Shown here: positions 7,915-14,799 of the stretch, piece by piece
Position numbering within the stretch: position 1 is the first letter of the stretch
Layout: the number at the start of each line of letters is the position of its first letter
Assembly (NCBI GenBank): GCA_020722815.1
Contig: DYKB01000070.1
Location: 1-34,054, forward strand
Origin: Caldithrix sp.
GTDB taxonomy: Bacteria; Zhuqueibacterota; Zhuqueibacteria; Thermofontimicrobiales; Sulfurfontimicrobiaceae
Direction: 5' to 3'
Length of the DNA stretch: 34,054 nucleotides
The notes under the pieces: model-generated
What the model was told of the DNA's origin: nothing
The model's database searches: none
The model's input: the letters and a program-made list of their open reading frames with translations, nothing else
Made by a program: the position numbers and the translations under genes

Positions 7915-9085
7915 ATTCTTTTATCTTTCGATACAATGTTCTTTCACTGATATTGAGTTGTTTGGCAGCTTTCCGTTTACTACCACCGTTTCTTCTGAGA
8001 GCCTCGAGGATCAGATTCTTTTCCATATCATCCATAGTTTGTGAATGATCACCATTTTCCTTCGGAATGACTTCCTCTTCGCTATAGGTTGCCGGAAAAT
8101 GCGAAGACCAGGTTGGCAGTTGTCGTGATGGAAAAATACGTTCAAGAATTATTTGTCGTAATTCGACAATTTCGTGTTTCAGATCCAGCAAAGCGCTATA
8201 AATGAGTTCTCTTTCAGCCTGTTCCGGAGATTTTTTTAACGGAATAGGCATATTTCGTTCAGCATAGAAGTCGACCGGGATGTATTTCCGGATGTTTTGT
8301 TCATTGATACGTTGTCCCTTTTCCAAAACAATCATACTCTCGATTTGATTCTTTAGTTCACGAATATTTCCCGGCCAGTGGTGATTTTCCAGAATCTCGA
8401 ACGCCTGCTCGGTAAAACCCTGAAACTCGATTTTATTTTCGCGACAAAAATCCTGCGCAAACTTGTTGCTAAGTTTGCGAATATCAGATTTACGCTCCCG
8501 TAAAGGGGGAAGAACAATTTTTACAGCATTGAGTCGAAAAAAGAGATCATGTCGAAATTCTTCCTTACGAACGGCCTCTTCCAGGTTCCGGTTCGTTGCA
8601 GCGATCACGCGAACATCCACGGTCCGGGTTTCGCTACCACCGACCCGCATAAATTGACCACCTTCCAGAATTCGCAATAGTTTCGACTGGGTGTTCAATG
8701 GCATTTCACCAATTTCATCCAGAAAAATAGTTCCGCCATCGGCTAACTCGAAATACCCTTTACGAATGCCAATCGCCCCTGTAAACGCGCCTTTTTCGTG
8801 GCCAAAAAGTTCGGATTCGAGAATACCTTCAGGTATTGCTGCACAATTCACCACGATGAATGGCCGGTCTTTCCGTTGACTCTTTCCCTGAATTGCACGG
8901 GCCACGACTTCTTTTCCCGTGCCACTTTCGCCAATCAAAAGGACGGCGATGTTGGTCGGGGCAACCTGTTCAATAATTTCAATTACCTGTAAAATAGCCT
9001 GCGAATCACCAAACAATCCGAATTTATCTTCAAATTCAGCCTTTTTTGCTGGTTGCGGTAACTGTTTTATTGAATTTGAGCCCAT
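7898..9085 (-). CDS. Sigma-54-dependent Fis-family transcriptional activator
   Basis: This enhancer-binding protein of about 395 residues lacks an N-terminal receiver or GAF sensor. The AAA+ domain starts within 25 residues: Walker A G-E-S-G-T-G-K-E at 52-59, the sigma-54 contact loop G-A-F-T-G-A at 99-104, Walker B G-T-I-F-L-D-E-I, and the R-x-D-L-F-F-R-L sensor segment. A Fis-type helix-turn-helix (N-G-G-S-K-R-K-A-A-K-Q-L-N-I-S-E-R-T-L-Y-R-K) ends the protein. The open frame extends to an ATG at 9172, but those 29 codons look non-coding, so I prefer the ATG at 9085. Neither start has a good ribosome binding site. The lack of a sensor suggests control by expression level or a partner protein. 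It overlaps lptE. Confidence 0.9.
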   Translation of the reverse strand: MGSNSIKQLPQPAKKAEFEDKFGLFGDSQAILQVIEIIEQVAPTNIAVLLIGESGTGKEVVARAIQGKSQRKDRPFIVVNCAAIPEGILESELFGHEKGAFTGAIGIRKGYFELADGGTIFLDEIGEMPLNTQSKLLRILEGGQFMRVGGSETRTVDVRVIAATNRNLEEAVRKEEFRHDLFFRLNAVKIVLPPLRERKSDIRKLSNKFAQDFCRENKIEFQGFTEQAFEILENHHWPGNIRELKNQIESMIVLEKGQRINEQNIRKYIPVDFYAERNMPIPLKKSPEQAERELIYSALLDLKHEIVELRQIILERIFPSRQLPTWSSHFPATYSEEEVIPKENGDHSQTMDDMEKNLILEALRRNGGSKRKAAKQLNISERTLYRKIKEYDLPY

Positions 9086-9343
9086 ATCTTTTCTTGTTAT
9101 TTTAATTTGATTTAGAGCGATGCCCTCCAGAGAGCAGTAGCTGATAGTGCTGATTTGAGCAGCGGAATGCATCGTCCCCGGTTATTATGTGATGACACCT
9201 ACGAACTTAATTTCTAAATAGAATCTGTCCGAAAACACATTTTTGTAGAGCAAATTGCCAATTTGCCCCGCATGGAGCTCATATCCGCTACCCGATTTGG
9301 ACAAATTAACAATTTGTCCTACAATTTCGGACAAACTCTCAAT

Positions 9344-9502
9344 AGTGTCTGTCCGAAGATACCAAAACAAGTCATTGCGAGGCGTTTTTTGCCGAAGCCT
9401 GTTTTTTAGGCTCGCAATCCCCTGATAAAACGGCGGAGATTGCTTCGTCGCCCAAAACGCGCCTCGCAATGACAGTTCCGGATTCATTTTCGGACAGACA
9501 CT
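9344..9502. mobile_element. MITE-like element with nested inverted repeat
   Basis: Perfect terminal inverted repeats AGTGTCTGTCCGAA (9344-9357) and TTCGGACAGACACT (9489-9502) enclose a second perfect 14-bp inverted repeat, GTCATTGCGAGGCG (9371-9384) with 9460-9473. The outer repeats can be read as GTGTCTGTCCGAA flanked on both sides by TA. There is no coding capacity. The inner GTCATTGCGAGG...GAAGCAATCTC-type hairpin resembles a repeat dispersed in many bacterial genomes, so one repeat may have inserted into another. Confidence 0.6.
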
Positions 9503-9542
9503 AAATAAAATGTAACCGTTCACAGGGTGGATCGAATCTGTC

Positions 9543-9567
9543 ATTCCCGCCTGTTTTTGGCGGGAAT
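9543..9567. repeat. ATTCCCGCC hairpin
   Basis: A perfect 9-bp stem ATTCCCGCC / GGCGGGAAT with a 7-base loop of mostly T, followed by CCATA. This is a common type of short dispersed palindrome. It is not near the end of any gene that would need a terminator. Confidence 0.55.
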
Positions 9568-9689
9568 CCATATTTCTTGCGGCAAATGGATGCCCGATAA
9601 ACTTGTCCCCGAATGTTTTTATCGGGGAAGCATTCGAGCCTGACAGAAGCTTTTATTTTATCACAAATGTGAACGGATACAATAAAATT

Positions 9690-9835
9690 ATTGATGCAGT
9701 TTTTGGAAAACCAGTCTCGTGAATGAGTTCAGGGTTCCCGGTTCCGGGTTCCTATTACAGGCAGAACCCTAAACCGGGAACCGTGAACGGAAAAACATCA
9801 CCTGAATTCGGTTGCGGTTCCCCTGCGCTATGAAA
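9690..9835 (+). repeat. 150-bp dispersed repeat, copy 1
   Basis: This stretch runs from the block TTTTTGGAAAACCAGTCTCG to GGTTGCGGTTCCCCTGCGCT. It aligns over its whole length, same orientation, with 20950-21095. Shared blocks include GGAAAA(A)CCAGTCT, AATGAGTTCA, GGGAACC, AAAACATC and TGCGGTTCC-CTGCGCTAT. The middle can fold (GGTTCCCGGTT with AACCGGGAACC). There is no coding potential. Nothing else in the window matches. Confidence 0.6.
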
Positions 9836-9849
9836 TATTGTACCAATAT

Positions 9850-10770
9850 TTATTTCTTTTGCTTGAAAAATTCAACAGTTTTCTTTAATCCATTCGCCAG
9901 ATCCACTTCAGGTTTCCAACCCAGTAATTGAGTTGCCTTGCTATAGTCAATAACACTCCGAAGTTGTTCCCCTTTTTTAGCCGGACCATGTTGTTCGGGT
10001 TTATTTGAACCACAGAGCGAATTCAAGTGATGAAAAATTTGATTAACATCCGTTTCAATACTGGTACCAATGTTAAAGGTCTCATTTTGATTGAAATTGA
10101 GTAATTCGACATTAGCGCGAACCACATCTCCCACATAAACATAGTCGCGAGTCTGTTTTCCATCGCCATTAATCACCGGGACTTCGCCATTCAGTAATCG
10201 GGTGGTGAAAATAGCCACAACACCCGCTTCACCATGTGGACTTTGCCGGGGGCCATAGACATTGGCATAACGTAAAACATTGTACTGTAGTCCATAAGCT
10301 GTATGATAAAAATATAAATATTTCTCGCCCGTCAATTTGGTGACACCATAAGGTGACAATGGCCGGGTTGGATGGGTTTCCGGTGCTGGAAAAATTTCCT
10401 GTTCGCCATACGCGGCCCCGCCGGATGAAATAAAGATAAATTTTTTTACATTAAAATCAACAGAATTTTGCATTAAATTTAAAGTACCTAAAATATTGAC
10501 GCGCGCATCATAGAGGGGGTCTGCAACTGATTTCCGAATATCCATTTGTGCCGCGTGATGATTGACGAGATCAAATTTTTCTGTCCGAAAAACTGCTTTT
10601 ACTTTTTCATCCAGAATATCCAGTTGATAGAATTTAGCGTTGGGATTGATATTTTCAATTTTTCCAGTAGAAAGATTATCAATAATAACAACCTCGTGTC
10701 CTGCCTTGATATAAGCATCAGCAACATGAGAAGCAATAAAACCCGCACCGCCTGTGACCAGAATTTTCAT
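9850..10770 (-). CDS. NAD-dependent nucleotide-sugar epimerase (GalE-like)
   Basis: Extended short-chain dehydrogenase of 306 residues that starts after a perfect AAGGAGG. It has the glycine motif G-G-A-G-F-I-A (7-13), D31 for NAD adenosine binding, the catalytic Tyr/Lys of Y-G-V-T-K (Tyr141, Lys145), S-S-G-G-A-A-Y-G, and the C-terminal R-D-Y-V-Y-V-G-D-V signature of UDP-glucose 4-epimerase-type enzymes. It most likely interconverts UDP-hexoses (or a related NDP-sugar) in the cytoplasm for surface polysaccharide synthesis, in line with ugd nearby. The exact substrate cannot be read from sequence, so I give no gene symbol. It lies about 140 bp downstream of purD on the same strand. Confidence 0.88.
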   Translation of the reverse strand: MKILVTGGAGFIASHVADAYIKAGHEVVIIDNLSTGKIENINPNAKFYQLDILDEKVKAVFRTEKFDLVNHHAAQMDIRKSVADPLYDARVNILGTLNLMQNSVDFNVKKFIFISSGGAAYGEQEIFPAPETHPTRPLSPYGVTKLTGEKYLYFYHTAYGLQYNVLRYANVYGPRQSPHGEAGVVAIFTTRLLNGEVPVINGDGKQTRDYVYVGDVVRANVELLNFNQNETFNIGTSIETDVNQIFHHLNSLCGSNKPEQHGPAKKGEQLRSVIDYSKATQLLGWKPEVDLANGLKKTVEFFKQKK

Positions 10771-10858
10771 AATTCCTCCTTGTAAGAATCATCTTCACTT
10801 AAACATTTAAATATCATTTAGAAATAATTTTATCTGTTTTATAAGAAAGCACAGCTTT

Positions 10859-10885
10859 CACAGATTTATTTCTGTTAAATCTGTG
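10859..10885. repeat. CACAGATTT hairpin between purD and the epimerase gene
   Basis: A perfect 9-bp stem CACAGATTT / AAATCTGTG with a 9-base loop lies 25 bp after the purD stop. It has no T-run on the minus strand, so it is only a weak candidate for purD transcript-end formation or 3' protection. Confidence 0.4.
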
Positions 10886-10909
10886 GTATAAATTGGATTC
10901 ATCAATCCA

Positions 10910-12178
10910 TTAAATGAGTGCCTTATGACCAATATCTTTCCGATAATAGGCGCCATTAAACGCAATTTTACCAACGGCCGTATAGGCTGTTTTAATAGCA
11001 TCGGCCACATCAGACGCCCAGGCGGTGACACCAAGAACCCGACCGCCATCGGTGACGATCTTATCCTTTACTTTTTTCGTTCCCGCATGAAAAATATAAA
11101 CATTTTCATCGAATTTTCGATTTAAACCGAAAATCGTCTGGCCTTTTTCGTATTTACCCGGGTAGCCGCCTGCTGCCATAATTACACACACGGCTGCCAA
11201 ATCGTGCTTTTTAAGCTGATAATTTTGTAAATTACCTTCACTGGCGGCGATTAATAACTCCAACAGATCAGATTTTAGTAAAGGTAAAACGGCCTGGGTT
11301 TCCGGATCACCAAAGCGGCAATTATATTCCAACACTTTCGGACCATTTTTCGTCAATATCAAACCCGCATACAGCAATCCCCGATAGGGTCGATTTTCAA
11401 GCGCCATACCAGTAATTGTTGGTTCAATAATGGTGGTCTGAATTTGCTGCATCAATTCATCATCGACGATGCAGGCCGGCGCGTAGGCACCCATTCCACC
11501 GGTATTGGGTCCCTGATCACCATCAAAAATAGCCTTATGATCCTGGGCGGGTGCCAGAATCTGATAATGTACCCCATCACTCACGGCGAAGATGGAAACC
11601 TCTTCACCCCGTAGAAATTCTTCAATCAGGACCAGTGTTCCGGCTTCACCGAATATTTGTTTTTCAAGCATATTTTCCAGGGCGGTTTCAGCTTCCTGAT
11701 AGGTTTGACAAATGATGACACCTTTGCCGGCGGCCAGACCATCTGCTTTTATGACAATGGGCAAACCAGTTTTTTTGATAAAATCAAGCGCCTTATTTTT
11801 ATCATCAAAAGCTTCAGAAAAGGCAGTTGGAATTTTATAACGATTCATAAAATTTTTTGCGAAAATTTTACTCGATTCAAGCATGGCTGCCTCTTGTGTC
11901 GGGCCAAATATTTTGAGTCCTTGCGCTTGAAAGGCATTGGTCACTCCCTGTGAAAGTGGCGCCTCAGGCCCGACAACCGTGAAATCAATCTTTTTGGCAC
12001 TGGCGAAATTAAGCAATCTGGGGGTATCTGTCACTGAAATATCAGGGACGCATTCCGCAATCGAGGCTATTCCGGCGTTTCCTGGAAGGCAATATATTTT
12101 TTCGATTTTTGAATTTTGTAAAAGCTTCCAGACTAAGGCATGTTCTCGTCCACCACTTCCAATCACCATGACTCTCAT
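10910..12178 (-). CDS. purD: Phosphoribosylamine--glycine ligase (GAR synthetase)
   Basis: PurD joins glycine to 5-phosphoribosylamine with ATP, the second step of de novo purine synthesis. The 422-residue protein has the N-terminal S-G-G-R-E-H-A-L (8-15) typical of PurD and L-P-G-N-A-G-I. The ATP-grasp core includes I-K-A-D-G-L-A-A-G-K-G-V, the D-H-K-A-I-F-D-G-D-Q-G-P-N-T-G-G-M-G-A-Y block, and E-Y-N-C-R-F-G-D-P-E-T-Q. Length and all blocks are normal. AAAGGA lies 7 bases before the ATG. No other pur genes are in the window, so purine genes are scattered in this genome. Confidence 0.96.
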   Translation of the reverse strand: MRVMVIGSGGREHALVWKLLQNSKIEKIYCLPGNAGIASIAECVPDISVTDTPRLLNFASAKKIDFTVVGPEAPLSQGVTNAFQAQGLKIFGPTQEAAMLESSKIFAKNFMNRYKIPTAFSEAFDDKNKALDFIKKTGLPIVIKADGLAAGKGVIICQTYQEAETALENMLEKQIFGEAGTLVLIEEFLRGEEVSIFAVSDGVHYQILAPAQDHKAIFDGDQGPNTGGMGAYAPACIVDDELMQQIQTTIIEPTITGMALENRPYRGLLYAGLILTKNGPKVLEYNCRFGDPETQAVLPLLKSDLLELLIAASEGNLQNYQLKKHDLAAVCVIMAAGGYPGKYEKGQTIFGLNRKFDENVYIFHAGTKKVKDKIVTDGGRVLGVTAWASDVADAIKTAYTAVGKIAFNGAYYRKDIGHKALI

Positions 12179-12256
12179 TATAGAATCCTTTGGGGTTAAA
12201 TGAAAAGTTCGTGATTTATATTAGAGTCCACACTCAAACGGTGCACTTCTATCTTT

Positions 12257-12450
12257 GGAGCGAAGCGAAGAAGCTCAAAAATCACTGAAATATAAAGATT
12301 CTTCACGCTGTTTTGCTCCGTTCAGAATAACAAAAACAAGCTTTGTGGAGTGGGCTCATCTTCTAATTGAAAATTTTAGATTTAATTATCAAGTGACGCC
12401 CCCTCTCTTTCAACGTAAACGGGAAAAACTACATTCATTAAAAGAGGGGT
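12257..12450. repeat. Intergenic imperfect inverted repeats
   Basis: The 312-bp gap between the purD start and the uvrB stop holds two folded repeats. GGAGCGAAGCGAAGAA (from 12257) opposes TTCTTCACGC...TTTGCTCCGTTCAGAA (to about 12325), a common dispersed type. CGCCCCCTCTCTTT (12397-12410) opposes AAAAGAGGGGTGGCG (to about 12450). No gene is supported. Confidence 0.45.
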
Positions 12451-12490
12451 GGCGAGTTATATTTTTTCAGAAATAATCATCAATATTCTT

Positions 12491-14506
12491 TTAAACTGCC
12501 TTACGGCTACGTTTTTGTTTGAGCAATTTAATTTCATCCCGCAAGATACTCGCGTGTTCAAAATCCAGTTTTTTTGCGGCTTCCATCATCTCTTTTTCCA
12601 ATCGTTCAATCAATTCTTCCTGTTCCAAAGGCGAATAAAGATGCCACTGAATGTCACTGATGATACCCTTTTGCGATTTTGTTAGTTTTTGGACTTTGGC
12701 ATCGGCGACTTGCGTTGAACCCATGACATCTTCGATTGATTTACGAATGGACCGGGGAGTGATATGATGCTCTTGATTATATTTGAGTTGAATTTGACGG
12801 CGACGGTTTGTCTCGTCAATGGCTTTTTGCATCGATTGCGTAATTTTATCCGCATAAAAAATAACCTGGCCTTCCACGTTTCGTGCAGCCCGGCCAGCCG
12901 TTTGAATCAATGAACGCTCCGAACGCAGGAAGCCTTCTTTATCTGCATCCAGAATGGCCACGAGCGAGACTTCGGGTAAATCCAGTCCTTCACGTAATAA
13001 ATTTATCCCCACCAGCACATCAAATTCTGCCAGTCGCAGGTCACGTAATATCTCAACCCGGGCTAAAGCATCAATCTCCGAATGCAAATATCGTACCTTG
13101 ATACCCACTCCAGCGAGGTAATCCGTCAAATCCTCCGCCATGCGCTTGGTAAGGGTGGTCACCAATACCCGCTCCTGTCGGGCAACACGTAAGCGAATTT
13201 CATGGATTAAATCATCGATCTGTCCTTGAACAGGGCGAATGATGATTTCCGGATCCATTAAGCCAGTGGGACGGATAATCTGTTCAACGACTACGCCTTT
13301 ACTTTTTTCCAGTTCATACTGAGCCGGTGTGGCGGAGACAAATACCATCTGATGTATCATGGATTCAAATTCACTGAAGTTTAAAGGGCGATTATCCAGC
13401 GCAGAAGGGAGCCGAAAGCCATGTTCTACCAACACTTCTTTGCGGGCGCGATCTCCATGATACATGCCCTGAATCTGGGGAATGGTGACATGGGATTCAT
13501 CAATAATAATGAGTAAATCTTTCGGAAAATAATCCAGCAAGGTAAAAGGACGCTGGCCGGCGGTTCGTCCCGACAGATGACGCGAATAGTTTTCGATGCC
13601 ACTACAGAATCCGATTTCCTGCATCATTTCCAGATCATAGTTGGTGCGGGTTTCAATTCGCTGGGCTTCTAACAATTTATTATTCGAACGAAAATAATTG
13701 AGTCGTTCCTGTAATTCTGCTTTAATCGATTCCATTGCCCGGGTCATTTTCTGGTAGGTGGTCACATGATGTTTGGCTGGATAGATAACAGCGCGTGGCT
13801 GTTCGCGTACAATTTCACCTGTGACGGTATTGACCGTAGCAATACGCTCAATTTCATCCCCAAACATTTCAATCCGCACGGCTTCCTCGGCATCGGCCGG
13901 AATGACTTCCACGACATCCCCGCGGACGCGAAATGTTCCGCGTGAGAAATCGATGTCATTTCGCGTATAATGTATATCCACCAGCCGTTCCAAAAGAATC
14001 TGGCGGGGAATTCGCTGGCCTTTTTCCAGAAAAATTAATAAATTTTCGAAATCCTCCGGTGAACCGAGTCCATAGATACAGGAAACCGAGGCCACGATTA
14101 CCACATCTTTTCGGGATAATAATGAACTTGTGGCTTTCAGACGCAAACGGTCAATTTCTTCATTAATGGATGTATCTTTTTCAATATAAGTATCAGTGGT
14201 GGGCAAATAGGCTTCTGGTTGATAGTAATCATAATAGCTGATAAAATATTCAACGGCATTATTGGGAAAAAAGCCTTTAAATTCACCATAAAGCTGTGCG
14301 GCCAGAGTTTTATTATGTGAAATGATCAACGTTGGTCTGCCGATATTCGCGATCACATGCGCGATGGTGTAAGTTTTCCCACTGCCGGTGACCCCCAACA
14401 ATGTTTGAAATTTATCACCCCGAAGAATGCCATCGGTTAGTTGCCGGATTGCTTCCGGCTGATCACCTTCGGGTTGGTAATTTGATACAATTTGAAATTG
14501 AGTCAT
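12491..14506 (-). CDS. uvrB: Excinuclease ABC subunit B
   Basis: UvrB is the damage-verification helicase-like subunit of nucleotide excision repair. The frame opens at 14599, but alignment-type landmarks put the start at the ATG at 14506 (M-T-Q-F-Q-I-V-S-N-Y-Q-P-E-G-D-Q-P), giving 671 residues, the usual length. Walker A is G-V-T-G-S-G-K-T (38-45). The beta-hairpin Y-Y-D-Y-Y-Q-P-E-A-Y, the I-I-D-E-S-H Walker B, the V-S-A-T-P-A motif and the Q-T-A-G-R-A-A-R-N motif are all intact. The C-terminal UVR domain that contacts UvrC (E-E-L-I-E-R-L-E-K-E-M) is present. There is no clear Shine-Dalgarno before 14506. A consensus promoter lies 65-95 bp upstream. uvrA and uvrC are not in the window. Confidence 0.97.
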   Translation of the reverse strand: MTQFQIVSNYQPEGDQPEAIRQLTDGILRGDKFQTLLGVTGSGKTYTIAHVIANIGRPTLIISHNKTLAAQLYGEFKGFFPNNAVEYFISYYDYYQPEAYLPTTDTYIEKDTSINEEIDRLRLKATSSLLSRKDVVIVASVSCIYGLGSPEDFENLLIFLEKGQRIPRQILLERLVDIHYTRNDIDFSRGTFRVRGDVVEVIPADAEEAVRIEMFGDEIERIATVNTVTGEIVREQPRAVIYPAKHHVTTYQKMTRAMESIKAELQERLNYFRSNNKLLEAQRIETRTNYDLEMMQEIGFCSGIENYSRHLSGRTAGQRPFTLLDYFPKDLLIIIDESHVTIPQIQGMYHGDRARKEVLVEHGFRLPSALDNRPLNFSEFESMIHQMVFVSATPAQYELEKSKGVVVEQIIRPTGLMDPEIIIRPVQGQIDDLIHEIRLRVARQERVLVTTLTKRMAEDLTDYLAGVGIKVRYLHSEIDALARVEILRDLRLAEFDVLVGINLLREGLDLPEVSLVAILDADKEGFLRSERSLIQTAGRAARNVEGQVIFYADKITQSMQKAIDETNRRRQIQLKYNQEHHITPRSIRKSIEDVMGSTQVADAKVQKLTKSQKGIISDIQWHLYSPLEQEELIERLEKEMMEAAKKLDFEHASILRDEIKLLKQKRSRKAV

Positions 14507-14570
14507 TTGATGATGCAAAATTAAATTACAGGATTCATAATAAATGAAATTAAGCGAACTTGCAAACTGT

Positions 14571-14599
14571 AATATAACGACCTGAATCCAAAATGTCAA
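14571..14599 (-). promoter_or_regulatory. Sigma-70-type promoter of uvrB
   Basis: On the minus strand, TTGACA (14594-14599), a 17-bp spacer and TATATT (14571-14576) form a near-consensus promoter. The predicted transcript starts about 55-60 bases before the chosen uvrB ATG, which supports 14506 over 14599 as the start. A 7-bp hairpin AATGCAA / TTGCATT (14606-14626) lies just upstream. Confidence 0.65.
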
Positions 14600-14799
14600 G
14601 CTGAAAATGCAAAATTAGCTTGCATTTTTGGTTAGTAATCCTTATATTTATCACAAATTTTTAAATTCACTGGAATTAAAGAGCTTATGTGCCTTGATTC
14701 GCCAGGTGTGAGGGGTTGAGCCGATGAATTACAAACAATAATTGGCTCGGGAAAAACTTCAGTCACAACTTTGAAAAAAGCACTTAATTGGAGGTAGAC

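Larger units (their letters stand above)
9086..9849. repeat. Gene-free repeat cluster
   Basis: About 760 bp without a gene hold at least five repeat types in a row. They are CAAATTG-C-CAATTTG palindromes (9251-9265, and a weaker one at 9302-9316), a MITE-like element (9344-9502), an ATTCCCGCC / GGCGGGAAT hairpin (9543-9551 with 9559-9567), a CCCCGA...TCGGGG stem near 9606-9630, and the first copy of a 150-bp repeat (9690-9835). A 128-codon open frame on the minus strand at 9185-9571 is made wholly of these repeats and is not a gene. Confidence 0.7.

Noticed and set aside
9185..9571. 128-codon minus-strand open frame
   Set aside because: It is composed entirely of intergenic repeats (MITE-like element and palindromes).
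14550..14570. Possible LexA box before uvrB (CGAAC half-site)
   Set aside because: Only one half-site (GCGAACTTGC) is present and the second half does not match, so SOS control is not supported.
14507..14599. N-terminal extension of UvrB
   Set aside because: The usual UvrB start is at 14506, and the extension overlaps the predicted promoter and transcription start.
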